A stretch of 64,000 bases of DNA from Pagrus major (Eukaryota; Chordata; Actinopteri; Spariformes; Sparidae): NCBI RefSeq assembly GCF_040436345.1, contig NC_133216.1, positions 18,667,292 through 18,731,291 on the forward strand, in the 5' to 3' direction. The position numbers and the translations under genes are program-made. Under the pieces are notes generated by a model. The model saw nothing but the letters and a program-made list of their open reading frames with translations, was not told the DNA's origin and made no database searches. Below are positions 23,201-35,232 of the stretch, piece by piece (the stretch's first letter is position 1; every line of letters begins with the position of its first letter).

Positions 23201-25361
23201 TCACAACTTTACATACATACAGTTACATTACATGACTGACTATCTCTGATGAGCTCTGGACCTGAAGACATTTATTCAGTGTAGAGATACATCTGTTTTT
23301 TCCTCCTGCATCTAGCAGTACACAACAGATCGTGAAAAAGTATGAGGAAGTATGTTTTATTTATAATAAGAAGAATTAAAGCGTGTTTGTAATGGAAAAT
23401 ATGAACCATTACCATGTTTTTTTTTTAAAAAAGTAGCTCTACTGGGAGTTTGACGCAAGTCATAAATATTTTCCATTAGTTTACCTCAAAACTATGTGCA
23501 ATTGTAAAGATTGATATATCTGATGTTAGTGGACCACATCCGTCTGAAGAGCTTTCTGCTTTCATCTCAGAAGAGCAACTTTCTCTAACTTTTGACAAGG
23601 TTTTCTCTCCTCTCTCTGCCTGAACCTCCTGCCATAAAAGCACTTAGACTTTGTTTTATTAGAGCCTCTTGCCAGGCAGCGACAGGAGCCTCCTTCCAAA
23701 GATTTCACTGCCTCGCTTCACCCAAACTTTCCTTGGCTTTCCTAACTTCACCATGACTGAGGAAAAGTATGTAATGATTTGTGTGTGTGTGTGTAACGGT
23801 GTGTGGTCTCGTACTTGATTGACGAGCCTTTGCTTATGGACATCTGTTTGCTCTCGTACTCCAGCAGCAGTTCCTCCAGCGCAGCAGCATTTTCTGCAAC
23901 ACACACAGACATTCAGATGAGACTCAATCAATGATGTTGATGGCAGAGTTTTATCTGCTCCAATCAATACTCTAAATTTGATTGATCAATCCCCAGATGT
24001 GTTTTAGACCATATCAAAAGTTTATGAATGACATTTATCTTTGTGCTTATTAGTGATTGATTGGAAAAGTTGACTTTCATGGGAAAACAAGTCCAGATGC
24101 ATCAATGTTTTTGTGTGGTAAAGGTAAACTCCCTCAGGTTTGATTTCCCTCTATTCCCAACATTAACCATCTGGGATGAAGTTAAGCAGCTGACAGTCTG
24201 AGCTTGCAGCAGTGGGGACAGTCTCTGACGTACTGGGATGACACTGTGTTCCCCTCTAAAGCCACAAGAGATGAAGGGCTCTGACCACTAGCACATACGT
24301 GACATTACTGTCGCTCAGCTCTTACCTTTCTTCTCAGTAATGAGGCGAACCAGAACACTGATGGTGTCTTCATTCAGGTCATCAGATATGTAGGGACAAT
24401 TGTTACCTGAAGCGAGCACAAGGGACAGAGACAGAGAAGATTAGTCTTAATCAATGGACATATATTTTCTATTAATGTATCTTGCATTTTAGGTTCTAAA
24501 ACTAGTATATTTACATTTTTGACAGTATTTACATACATATAACACAATGTACAAACTATGCCATATGCATATATCAACAAGTAGTATAATCTTAATATGT
24601 AGTGGAAGATACCTGCAGCATAGTTCAAACATTTAAATTATCACCAGAATGTGAAGAAATGACAGTGTTGGGGTTATGTTAGAGAGTGTATGTATGTACT
24701 GTGTTGCAGAGATAAATACTGAGGTTAGCATGCTAACCAGCTAGCCCCTAGACATTTTTTTTTTGTCAAGAGGTGATAGTCTGATAGTAAACAGCACCAA
24801 CACTCCCCTCATGGTCTGAGCTCGACCGCTAGCTGCAACATCAACTTACTAGCTAACAGCAGCAAGCCGTGTGTTGGCAGCTGTTTAGAGTGGTGAAGAG
24901 AACGAAAACTCGACAGGTGGCCAATTCTTACAAATTGTGCCTTTAACTACCCATCTTTTATTTCTATCTTATTGGAATAATAATAATAATATATTGGTGT
25001 GTATTTTAAATTGAATGTGCAGTTCACCCATATTTTTCAAATATAAACTTTGACATATTAACATATATTTTTGTGTATCTGTCCTATTGGGGCTATTTAT
25101 CATAAATACAGGTAGACACACTCTCATCAAACAGATTTCCATTACGACAACTTCCCCTCACAGCTGTCAGAAAGAGAGTGAGCGCAGTTCACACAGTGCA
25201 TGTCACGGCTTGGATATTTTGCCCCGCTGCACGATGGGACTGATAAGGATGGATGCGGATGACTGAACAGCAAAGAATAGCTATGCCTCCATGGTAACCT
25301 CCCCGACCATCCCATAATAGCACAGCACAGTGAGGCAGCTGAGAGGAGTGCGACGAGGGCA

Positions 25362-25393
<32 letters not shown>

Positions 25394-28300
25394 CCAGAAT
25401 AGCTCACTCAGCGATCACGCTCCATTCAGCTCTGTTGAAGCACACAGGACTCTCTCTGTGTGTGTGTGTGTGTGTGTGTACAGTATGTGTGCAATGTACC
25501 AGACCCCCAATGCCAGGTGACTGTGTGTCTGTGTGTTACACAGCAAAATGTGACCGTATAAATGCATTTGTGTCCGTGTGTGTTTCTCTTTCTCGCATAA
25601 GCCGTGTTAGGCTGTTGTTAGGCCGTAACAATACAGAGGCTGTTGCTATGCGAGGATAATGGCGTCCATTTCACTCATTCTCTCCTATTTATTCCTTTAA
25701 CAAAGTCTGATCCATGAGTTCAGTGTTTCAGTGTCCAAGACACCAGGCAGCCATGTTGTTTTCAGATGAGTATCTGTTTAGTCCGTTTGACTTTTGAGCA
25801 GCAGAATTGAAAAACTCAGTTGATGCTGACCTCTGGGTTTAAACGCAGCAGCCCTGTGGAGCTACCAAAACTGCAGCAACTGCCCTTGTGGCCGAGCAGA
25901 CTGAGCTTCATGCTGCATAAACACAAAGTCACGACATTTCTTGTGTTATCGACCTCCACATTTGCCCTTTCTGTTCCCCTCCTTCAGCTTTCCTGTCAAC
26001 AGTCAAACTTTTCTCTGTCTGCACCTCTGCAGAGTCTGATTTTAGCCCTGCCGAGCTAAGCTTTGGCCTTGCTGCAATTCATCCCCGTGGGTGTTCCCCC
26101 TGAATGGAGATGATGAGAAAAGTGCTGGGGTAGGAAGTTTACCTCTAACCTTAGCCAAGTCAGGACTTCAGCAGAGATACAGACAGACAGACAGACAGAC
26201 AGCACACTGCAGAGTTACATAACAAAAGAGGGAATGAGGCAGGGAGAGAAAGTTTTCCTCTGCAGCTTCCTCAGCCTCCCACTGCCCTCTGATCATTCTT
26301 TTATTCTTACTGTTTTTTAACTGCAGTCTTTTACTTCCTTACTTTACCCTCTTCCTGTCGACTTTACAAACTTTATTTGGCTTTCGCTTCCCTCTCTTGT
26401 CCTTTATCTGTTTCCCTCACACCTGCAGACTTACACTTTATCACTGCACCTCTGCATCATCTGTCCTCACAGCTGCTGTGCAAGAGGGTGAAGGAGGAGG
26501 CGATAAGGTGTCCCAAAACAACCCTGGCTGCTGTCACTTGCTTCCAATGGACACTGCTACATTTGTAAAATGTTAGCATTGATATTGTTTTATTTTATTT
26601 ATACCCCAAGGCCGCAATTGTGCCTTCAGCTCATTAAAAGTGATGAAAAGTAAATTAGGTAATCATAAAATCCCTTTTCATTGATATAAATGCCCTTTTA
26701 AATGATCATTTTTCACTCTTGTAATTAACACATTTGACACCTAAGGGGGTTCATTATAGAAAACACATATAGCTAACTTAAATGTTAAGGACATTTCTAC
26801 CATAGAAATTGAGAAAACAGATTTAAAAATGGGTAAAATATAAGAAAGGAGGAGGGAGAACAACCCAGAAAGGAACAAGGAGATGAGACAGACAAGGAGA
26901 AAGAAAGAGGAGACATAAACCATGAGGTGAGGACTCGATTGAATTATTGATCCGGCTGGGAAAGGAGAGATGGATGCACAGTGTCGTGTTCAGACGAGAA
27001 GGGGAGGAGGTGATAGGGAGCCAAGAAATCGGATGAATGGGGAGTATGAGGAATGATAAAGAGAGCGTAGGGAAGGGGGGGTTCAGGGAGTTTCCCTTTC
27101 GGTGCAGGGACGTCTTAAGTTTCACAACAAAGAGCTCGGAGAGGAGGAGACCAAGGCAACGCTGAAAACAAAAGGCAGAGATCACTGACAGAACTGCTGC
27201 TGCCTTGACCTCTGTCTGTCCTCACAAATGCCGGAAATTTATGAGGAGAGTTGATGATGACTAAAGTCTCTTTTGTGATTCTGCAATGTATATACTTTTT
27301 TGGATAAAGAATAATGATGATTTGATGTCATGAGTAGCATTTTATAGGCAACTATAAGTAACTGGAATAAAGGATAATTTGATGTTTGCAGCTTTTAAAT
27401 CCTCATGACGGATATATTAAGGTCTCCAAAGCAGCAGGTGTTGTGCAAACGTCAACAGTTTCTTGACAGAAAGTCGGATCTGTCAAGGCGGCAGCTGTGC
27501 TCTGACGCTCCTGATGCCTGACGCTGCGTATGGCTGCGTGGCCGCCACACAGCTTTCCTCTGAGCTTTCCTCACCATCAGGTGAGTGAAGGAAAAGCCAG
27601 CTTAGCCTTTAAATCTGCTTATGCTTACACACTAAATGACAGTAAGTGCCAGTCATGTTTGCTGTCTGTGGAGTTGATACACGCAGAGCCCCTGAGGATA
27701 CTGTGTCCAACTGTGGAGTAGAATACCTGGTGAAAACAGTCGTGCTCATCTGCATCAGAAACAACAGAGCACTCAGGCTGTCAGTCTGTTGGCTACAGTA
27801 GAGTGGCCTGTATGCATAGATAGTATTAAAGCATGAAAAGGAACTGTAAAATAGTGAGTAAAATAACTTGAATGATTTAACTTGATGAGCTTTTTATAGC
27901 CTCTGCAGGTTAATGGCTGTTTAAAGTAATACTTCAACATGTTGGGAAATACACTCATTATTACTCATTATGATTTAGATTGATATCACTTTTGTGTATG
28001 TCCATTAAAGGTGCAATATGTGAGAATCAGCCACCTGTCGAAGTCAACTCCAAACAAACAGGGGGCAGCATTTCACTAGAATAATCGCTAGCTGCTGCTA
28101 ATTGTAGCTGCTGTTAGCTAATTAGCTCAGTTAGCTGTACAGTAAGCGGTCCTGTAAGCTGACTCTGCCTGGACTGGGAGCACGTAGCACTTAGGGAGTG
28201 TTGGTGTTGTTCACACTGCTAGCACAGGAGCTTCGAACCACCGGGACTGAATGCAGCCTTTGAGACTGATGACAGGACAGTGAGCAGGCTAGCTGGTTAG

Positions 28301-31300
28301 CATGCTATCTTCAGTAGATATTGTCAAAATGTTTATTTCTTCATGTTCTGTTGATAACTTTAATTCATTTTTTAACGTTTTAAACTACAAATCTTACATA
28401 TTGCTCCCTTAAATATATAGATACAGCTGGAAGGCAGCATTTAGCTTAGCATAAAGACTGTAAGCAGGGGGAAACGCCTAGCTTAGCTCTGTCCAACAGT
28501 TCTAAAAACAAATTACTACACTTATTAACGTGTTAAATCTCACTTGTTTGATTCGAACAAAAATGAAAGCTTAAACCTATGTAACCTCTGATGAGGAGAC
28601 CCAGGCTAGCTGTCTCCCCCTGTGTCCAGTCTTTGTGCTAAGCTAAGCTAACCACCTGCTGGCTGCAGCTGCATCCATATGAGAGTGGTATCAATATCTT
28701 GACAAGAAAGCAAATAAGTGCATTTCTCAATAGTTTCCAAATGAGCTATTGCATTAAGCTCCGTCCACTTTTTTTATGACGCAACCACGTGAACACAATA
28801 GCGAGTTTGCTGAATTGAATGAACTCTCTCTGACTCACATTTTGAGTTTGTGCAACCATAAAATTCATCCAGGCGCCTCATAGCAGACACAGTTTATGTA
28901 AACGTCACGCGTTTAATGTGGAAACTTACCAGGAAGTCCACACATCTGAGAAATGCTACAGTAGATAACATTTCCCATGTGACCTGAGGGGTTCACCTGC
29001 TATACAAACCTGAGAACAGGTTCAGCACATCAAGTACAATGGATACAATATAAAGGAGATATGGGTGTACTTCTAACATTGTGTGCGGCAATGTGGGTCT
29101 GTACAGAAAATATAGCTGGTGTTTGCTTCACCATCGAGATCAAACCAGGCGTAATGACTGGCACAGGTGAGTTGTCGCCTTACAAGAACGGACTCAAAGA
29201 GGAAAGAAATGATTTTCATTTGGGTTAAAGGCTGAAGCACTGCAGGTCTTTGAAGAGTCCTCAAAGGACAGGACTAAAGAGCACTCATGTTACTCTGAGG
29301 CTGTGCGACCGCAGAGAATGGGTGTGGTAACTCAACACTTGTTTTATTGCCTGATCCCTCTGTATTTGTGTTTGTCTCACTAACGTTCTCTCTCTAAACT
29401 CTATTTAGTTATTGATATGACTCTTTCAGTTAATACCGCCTCCATCCCTCTGGATCTCCCTCTTCCTCTGCCCTCCCACGCCTCTCTTTATGCTTCTTTC
29501 TCTGTTTACTCAAGTCAGTTTCTCTCTGACGTAAGCAGGGCGAGCGAGTTTATGGGAATGCTTTTCTTCCCCCTTTTCAGATAGGAAAAATGACAAGAAT
29601 AACAGCGCGGGCTTAGGAAAACACAGCATGCATGACATGTAATGACCCCAGCGAGGTCAAAGTTTAAAAAGATTTAAAAAAGCCTTCCATGTAGGCTTGC
29701 GTGCAGACACATCAGAGAGGAACATGGACTGTGGCTGCAGGCAGGGACACTGGCCTTTGGGCCTAACAACACTTGACCACATCGTGTGCATGCATGTGTG
29801 CTAATTTGGCATTTTTATGGCCGAACGTGACAACAACCTGAACAAAATACTAGTTTAGTCTTCTTTTCTTCTCTCCCTTCATTTCATCTCTCGTTCTAAA
29901 TCTTTTTCTGTCATTTCATCTCTCTTACCTTCTTTCTGTGGTGTGGGAGTCTCTTCATCCCCTCCTTCCTTGTCAGCAGAGCAGCGGTATCCCTTCTTCT
30001 TCAGGATGTTGCAGATGAGGATACCCAGCAGGCCCATCACGCAGAAAACTGGCACCAAAGCGAACACGGCGTACTCGGCCGTCTTCTCCTCAGCGCTGCG
30101 TACCACCGTGCCGTTGACCGGCCCTGCTGCGCCGCTGGAGGGCCCTTTACCCACGGTGCGGACTGTCCTGACATGAACAGATGCTGAGAGAGAGGAGAAG
30201 AAGAAGAAGAAGAGCAGGATGTAAGAGCAGAAACATGGTCTTATATTTAGGTTTTCAGATGCAACGCTGCAGGTTCAATCTTACTTTTCACACAGGGACT
30301 TTGGAAGGAAACTTCCCCTGTGGCAGTGGAGTGAAACCTACATATGGAAAAGAGAAGGAAGAGAAGAGAGTATAATTAGAGAGATGGACAGAGAATGGAA
30401 AAAAAGAATGAAAGAATGAATCAGCGGTTTTAGCCTGTGGCATATTTTGCTTGGTGTTTCATGCTGCCTGCCCATTGCGGTGAATGACATACTGCCTGTG
30501 TATGTGTGTGTGTTTCTGTGTGTGTGAGCGGGTGTTTTCCTGTTTTCTCGACACAGAGAAAATGACAGGGATTAATATAGAACAAATAAAAGTTTACAAG
30601 CTACATGTTGGAGCAAAGCTCTTTGAATGTCAAGCCTGTAGATTAATTCAGCTGTGGGCGGATTAACAAGCAGACAGGTATGACAGTGACAGACAGTGTG
30701 AGAGACAGACAGGCAGTCCTTACCCAGCCAGACAGGCTCCACAGACAGCATCAGAGGTCTCGGTGCCAGGGGTTGCAACCTCACGGCTGAGGGTCTTGCA
30801 GGAGGCGTGTGGACGGCAAAGTTCAGAGTCCAACGTGTCTGAAAAGCTTCCAGTCGGACACGAACGGCATCGCACTTCCTCCGTTGGGCTCTGGATCTGC
30901 TCACAAGCCTGGCAAGAAAGAAAACATCATGAAACATCTCGATGGTTCTGTCAAAGTTACACACAATAGGAAGCTTTTAGTTATGACTCCTTATAAGTCT
31001 CTGTTAGAACTGGAATTAAAACAGTATCTTCTTTATACTTTCACATAAAAAGCTACATAGACTGTTGAACAAACACATGAGTGATGAATGGTAGTCTTGT
31101 TGTATCAGCATGTTATCTACAATAACGTCATAAGTACAACCTGCAACATGAGACACACTGAAAAAAAATCCCCCCTTTGGTTATAAAGCAATATCACATA
31201 CACATGTTTTTGATCAGTAAACACTGATTTATGGAAGCAAACAACATGATTTATGTTGACTGTGGTGACACTAAACATAAATTATCAGGTTAGAGTTGCA

Positions 31301-31849
31301 ATCAAATGATAAAATCTCTGACCAGGGGCTTCACTGTATTTGTAGTTGTAGCTGGTGGGAATAAACGTTTTTGTGAAAAACCTTTAAAACAGTTTGGGAG
31401 GTGAGGATAATTTAAGGAACATGGGGGGAGGGAAGTTCCAGTGTCTTAGGGGACAAAAAAGTAAATAGAAGAGCACAAAAGCACTTAACAACAGATATTG
31501 CAATAGCAGAGATATAATGCCCCTCAAAGCGGGGTCAATCATTGTAATTATCAGGTTATAATCTCACCTTTGACGGCTCCTGGCCAGCAGGGCACTGCAG
31601 ACACACACATCCTTCCCTCCACCGACACTGCACTGCTGCAGTCCCACCACAGCCGAGCACCTTGAAGACGCACACACACAAGCTCATGAATCAGTGGAGG
31701 TGCAGTTTAACTGTGAGCACACACTTAAATCATGATTTTCATGCCACCCGGTCTGAACACAAACACATATTTACCGTGAGAAGGACAAGAGCTGAGCAGC
31801 AAAGGTGGTTCCTCATCTTCTTCAATGTATTCTTCTATGTTCATATGAT
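20136..31849 (-). CDS. relt: RELT, TNF receptor superfamily member 19L
   Basis: Type I membrane receptor of the TNFR superfamily. Exons, 5' to 3': 31775-31849 (coding from 31816), 31568-31660, 30724-30908, 30285-30337, 29929-30183, 24326-24406, 23815-23893, 21037-21417, 20702-20827 and a terminal exon from 20201 down. The signal peptide is [17 protein letters not shown]. Cysteine-rich repeats follow ([25 protein letters not shown]). The membrane segment is [20 protein letters not shown] then [12 protein letters not shown], almost as in human RELT. The cytoplasmic region has [47 protein letters not shown] and TVLSVGRFQV. RFQV fits the RFxV docking motif for SPAK/OSR1 kinases. The nine exons give 431 complete codons plus two bases (human protein 430 aa). 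The last junction is ambiguous: the best acceptor gives one more Arg and then a stop (432 aa). Two introns are long (about 5.5 and 2.4 kb). Confidence 0.93.
20702..21417 (-). CDS. relt: relt cytoplasmic exons with SVGRFxV motif
   Basis: Exon 21037-21417 (381 nt) encodes [10 protein letters not shown], a [10 protein letters not shown] cysteine motif and ELTVLSVG. Exon 20702-20827 (126 nt) completes [11 protein letters not shown] and continues into a Ser-rich end ([10 protein letters not shown]). The Arg of RFQV is split by the intron. Other open frames across 21005-21496 are shadows caused by the GC-rich coding strand. Confidence 0.92.
21640..21850 (+). mobile_element. Truncated copy of the AGGTGCAATATGTAAGAATT MITE
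   Basis: Only the left portion matches (ATAAGAATTTGCCACCTG, CTCCAAACAAATAG, GTTAGCTCAGTTAGCC). It sits in a relt intron. Family described at 28005-28412. Confidence 0.6.
23815..24406 (-). CDS. relt: relt cytoplasmic exons, [15 protein letters not shown] region
   Basis: Exon 24326-24406 (81 nt) encodes [19 protein letters not shown]. Exon 23815-23893 (79 nt) encodes [17 protein letters not shown]. Both are among the most conserved cytoplasmic parts of RELT. Donors are GTAAGAGC and GTACGAGA. Confidence 0.92.
24628..24946 (-). mobile_element. MITE of the AGGTGCAATATGTAAGAATT family, minus orientation
   Basis: The right end is TTACAAATTGTGCCTTTAA and the interior has TTAGCATGCTAACCAGCTAGCC. The left end is degraded. 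Confidence 0.7.
25363..25392 (+). repeat. Uninterrupted run of 30 guanines
   Basis: A G homopolymer inside a relt intron, followed within about 65 bases by a TG microsatellite (25457-25479). Its exact length is likely to vary and to be uncertain in any assembly. Confidence 0.9.
27925..28740. mobile_element. AGCTTAGCATAAAGACTG-type fold-back element, interrupted by a MITE
   Basis: The left flank (27925-28004) and right flank (28413-28740) belong to one element recognised by TTAGCTTAGCATAAAGACTG and the inverse CCAGTCTTTGTGCTAAGCTAAGC. Related sequences occur at 36590-37450, 42630-43835 and 52015-52560. The middle is a complete TTAA-flanked MITE. Confidence 0.7.
28005..28412 (+). mobile_element. 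Full-length MITE, TTAAAGGTGCAATATGT ends
   Basis: It begins TTAAAGGTGCAATATGTGAG and ends TCTTACATATTGCTCCCTTAA. The interior has TAGCTGCTGTTAGCTAATTAGC and AGCTGGTTAGCATGCTA. At least six other copies lie in the window (21640, 24628, 34736, 46462, 53252, 53556). Non-coding. Confidence 0.85.
29929..30337 (-). CDS. relt: relt stalk and transmembrane exons
   Basis: Exon 30285-30337 (53 nt) completes the last cysteine repeat. Exon 29929-30183 (255 nt) encodes a Ser/Gly-rich stalk with an NGT sequon, the single membrane span ([18 protein letters not shown]) and the juxtamembrane KKKGYRC, a signature of RELT and RELL1. Donor GTAAGAGA. Junction phases agree with both neighbours. Confidence 0.93.
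30724..31660 (-). CDS. relt: relt exons for the TNFR cysteine-rich region
   Basis: Exon 31568-31660 (31 codons, phase 0) encodes [20 protein letters not shown]. Exon 30724-30908 (185 nt) encodes repeats with cysteine spacing CxxC, C(x14)C and CxxC, including [11 protein letters not shown] and CRPHASC. The pattern aligns with human RELT (CPPGEEP, CPPGTFS, CQPHARC). The terminal two bases join the 53-nt exon 30285-30337. Confidence 0.9.
31775..31849 (-). CDS. relt: relt first coding exon (signal peptide)
   Basis: The acceptor is a strong pyrimidine tract ending CTTCAG. The coding ATG is at 31816 (context AAGATGAGG) and gives a hydrophobic leader that runs in phase 0 into the next exon. An earlier ATG at 31844 is out of frame and overlaps the coding start. 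It is rejected as the main start because it would give an acidic, non-secretory N-terminus. Confidence 0.88.
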
Positions 31850-34003
31850 CTGAAGGAGACAAGGGACAGGGAGGACAAAGGGTTAATCACATGATTTACA
31901 GTAAAGTGCATGATAAAAATCAACCTCAGTCAACACAACTGTGCTCTTTAATCAAACACAATTCATTATTAAGTGCCAAGAACTTTTGTCTCCTCAGAAA
32001 TTGATGACATTACAAGCCAAACATTTTCTGTGTCACACATACAGTAGAAAAGCATGCACAGTCACACACAAAGCCACACACACACTCACTGGTGAAAAAC
32101 ACCTGAGTCATTTTTGTGACTTATCCAGAGCGCAGTGAACCGACTGACATGGAAGTAAGGAGCAGCTGCAAATGCCGTAAATAACATTTAACATGAATCA
32201 GGACCTTTTTTTGGACAGGAGTGAAGAAACCAGGGCTTTCCTGAGGCTATTTTTGTGCCGTGCCTACTCACATGCACATTTAAAGCACTTATTCATGCTG
32301 CAACACAGTCATTTGCCGCCTCAACACTTGACATTACCTGCGCCAGGAGTTCACTTACATTTAGGTGAGTTAGAAAAATACTTTTTTAAGGATTAATGTA
32401 ACACAATAATATATTATATTTTCTGATATTTGAAGTAAATGAAAGGAAAAGCTTTGGGTCTGCAGTTATGGGTCATGAGTTTGGATATGTGACCCACATT
32501 GAAGCAACTATAGTGTTACACAGAAACAATGTTGTTATCTCGTAAGTTAGCTATTTGCAGTCGGCAGACTGTTTGAGATAGGATTACTCCCTACATCACA
32601 CACACATACATACATACATATCCATAGGCACACAGAACAAGTGGTTGGTGAGGCATTTATTGCTGCCCTTTACTGATGCTTCAATATAACTTCACGGTCA
32701 TTGGGTCCATTTATAGCATGCTGAAACTCACACCGGCTCACCTAGATTTGAGTTTCCCATGTTCAGTGTAACATAAAGCATAAAGAAAACACGATGTATA
32801 TGTACGTTGACGATGATATTTTATATTTAAGAGTCGGCCGGGTGTCCACCCAACAAGCTGAAGATTAAGATTCAATCCGTTGCCACTTTAAACCTAAAAA
32901 AAATTATTATTATCAAGATATATTATCAAGACCTGCAGATTTGCTTGACTCGCTCCATTAAACATGTGATAACAGTGACAAATCAAAGACTAACTTTCCA
33001 GAGTAGTGGAAAAACATCTCACATTTGTCAAACTGCTATAAAAATGTGCTGACATAAAAATTGATTTGCTTCCACTGTGAACCCTTTAACACCCTGTTAA
33101 TAACTGGCAAAATAAAAAAAGACAGTTTGGTGTGCACTACACTCTAATTTGTGGCCACAATTACGGGATGTGAATTCAGACGGGTGAGGTGTTATCAAGG
33201 GGGAAACCTCAATCTGTCAGCGTGTAATTTTTATGCCGTAGATCTTTTGCTTTCAAAATTATAGACATGATTCACACAACACAAAAAATTGACGGCTCAG
33301 TGTTGAGAACGTTTTTTTTTTCCACTTGTACATTTGAACCAGAAGGAGTGAGTGTAACTGACAGACTAGTTAGCCCCAAAACAGGCTTGTAAAACAGCCA
33401 CTGACCGAGTTGAAAACATGAGAGGCATTCAGAACATGTCAAATAAAAAAAAGAGTGGAGAAAAGAAGAGTAGCAGATGAGGAGCTGAGGCAATGCAACG
33501 GAGTATTCAGTCAGAGCAGTCAGAAAGAGCAGAAAGAAGAGATGGAGGAAACATTATGGGCAGCATACTTACCCCAGACTTGCAGCTCACTGACACAGTT
33601 GCCGTGGCAACTAAGCGAGGATGCTGGTACGCTGCTACAAACGCTTAGTCAGGACCAATTCAAATATGCTCTAACTTTCCTAAAGCTGTCTAAAACAACA
33701 CGAACAGTTGCTAAAAGTCGTATTCGTATAGTCGTGCAACTTGAAAAAATTAAGATTTAAAATCAGAAACTTCTATAAAAATCTAACGGTGAGACAAAGT
33801 TAACGCTAAAAATCAACTTGCGGAGTCCGAGAAGTGACACAAAACTCTGACAAGTCTGTGTGGCTGAATGGAGACTTCAGTGTACCTGCCTGTGTCTTAT
33901 ACAGCCACTCTGACCACAGACACACCCCTGACATCCTTAGCACATGCCCCTTCTATCATAGAGTGTGCATGTGTGCATGTGTGCATGTGTGAGTGCGTGT
34001 GTG

Positions 34004-34010
<7 letters not shown>

Positions 34011-34035
<25 letters not shown>
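34011..34035. repeat. GT dinucleotide microsatellite
   Basis: About 12 GT units, preceded by GTGTGCAT variants from 33965. Confidence 0.95.
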
Positions 34036-34173
34036 AGGGGTGAGGCCACTTTAACGCACCACCTTCACCTTTGACCACGCAGCAAAACATGATATTTTAA
34101 ACATTAGTTAGCGAGCAAATCAACACTTCTTCTTCACTCAAACGCCCAAACCCATTCATTCATGTGTGGTCAG

Positions 34174-34179
34174 CACACA

Positions 34180-34210
<31 letters not shown>

Positions 34211-34213
34211 CAC
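34174..34213. repeat. CA dinucleotide microsatellite
   Basis: CA run with one interruption, opposite in phase to the GT run 140 bases upstream. Confidence 0.95.
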
Positions 34214-34735
34214 CAATACAGCATATCCGTAGAGTGTTGAAACTCAAGTACAATACTTTTACAAATCAAACAAACAGCTGTTGTTACATGTTGCTTTTCA
34301 GATTAAAATTTGTCATACCTTCCTGTACAGTGAAAACAATATGTTCCCAAATTTTGTAATTGTAATTTTTGTGACAAACTGAAGGATGGCATGTTTCTTT
34401 ATGTGCTGAGACAATTTCCCTTCTTCACAAGATCAATAAACTATCTACAAACCCTCTTGGGTTACCTTGGAAAATGCATCATCACAAAGCTGAAAAGTGG
34501 CAGTTTTTCTAGTGAAAAGTTGCAGGACTTTTACTTATACACTGTAAAATCTAATCTAATAATTTCAAATTGTTAAAACTTTTTTATCTCATACAACTTA
34601 AATTTAAAAGTCTACTTTACTTGGTAATTCTGAGGTAATCGGTTTCCTTACGTTTTTAAAGGAAAGTCAACATTTGATATTTACAGTGTAGTGAAGTATT
34701 TTTACAGTGTGGTATATATATACAGTACTTTTATT

Positions 34736-35086
34736 TTAAAGTGCAACTTGTAAGAATTCATACTCCAAGCAGATAGGGGGCAGCATATTACCTGAGAGAC
34801 CGCTAACTGCAACTAACTTTAGCTGCCACTGGCCAGTTACAGTAGCTCACTTAGCACAGCAGCTTCTGTATATGCCCGGACTGGGAATTTTGAGCACTGC
34901 GGGAGCGTTTGTACTGTTTACACCAGCTAGCTAGCACAGAAGCTTTGGACTGCCGTGCAGCGAACTTTTTCTGGCCTGGTAGAAAACATAAACCTCTTTG
35001 ACATATTCAAAACTGTTATTTCGTCACATTCTCTTAAGGTTTTTTTTTAAGTTTTAAAGTAAAATTCTTATATATTAAACCTTTAA
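34736..35086 (+). mobile_element. MITE of the AGGTGCAATATGTAAGAATT family
   Basis: The left end is TTAAAGTGCAACTTGTAAGAATT and the right end is AATTCTTATATATTAAACCTTTAA. Internal GGGGGCAGCA and CACAGCAGCTT blocks match the 28005 copy. Confidence 0.8.
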
Positions 35087-35200
35087 ATAAATGATCTGAA
35101 TACTTTTTCTACTACTCTCCTGGTGTATACAGTATGTGCAGCAAGTGTGTAGTAATAGTTTGCCCTTACAAGGTATTAACATACAATTGTTCAGGTGACA

Positions 35201-35203
<3 letters not shown>

Positions 35204-35232
<29 letters not shown>
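35204..35232. repeat. CA dinucleotide microsatellite
   Basis: About 14 CA units. Confidence 0.95.

Larger units (their letters stand above)
24947..29928. other. relt: relt intron 5 (main part)
   Basis: No exon was recognised between the transmembrane exon and 24406. The intron holds the G-run, a purine-rich stretch (26800-27100) and a nested pair of transposable elements (27925-28740). Confidence 0.7.
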
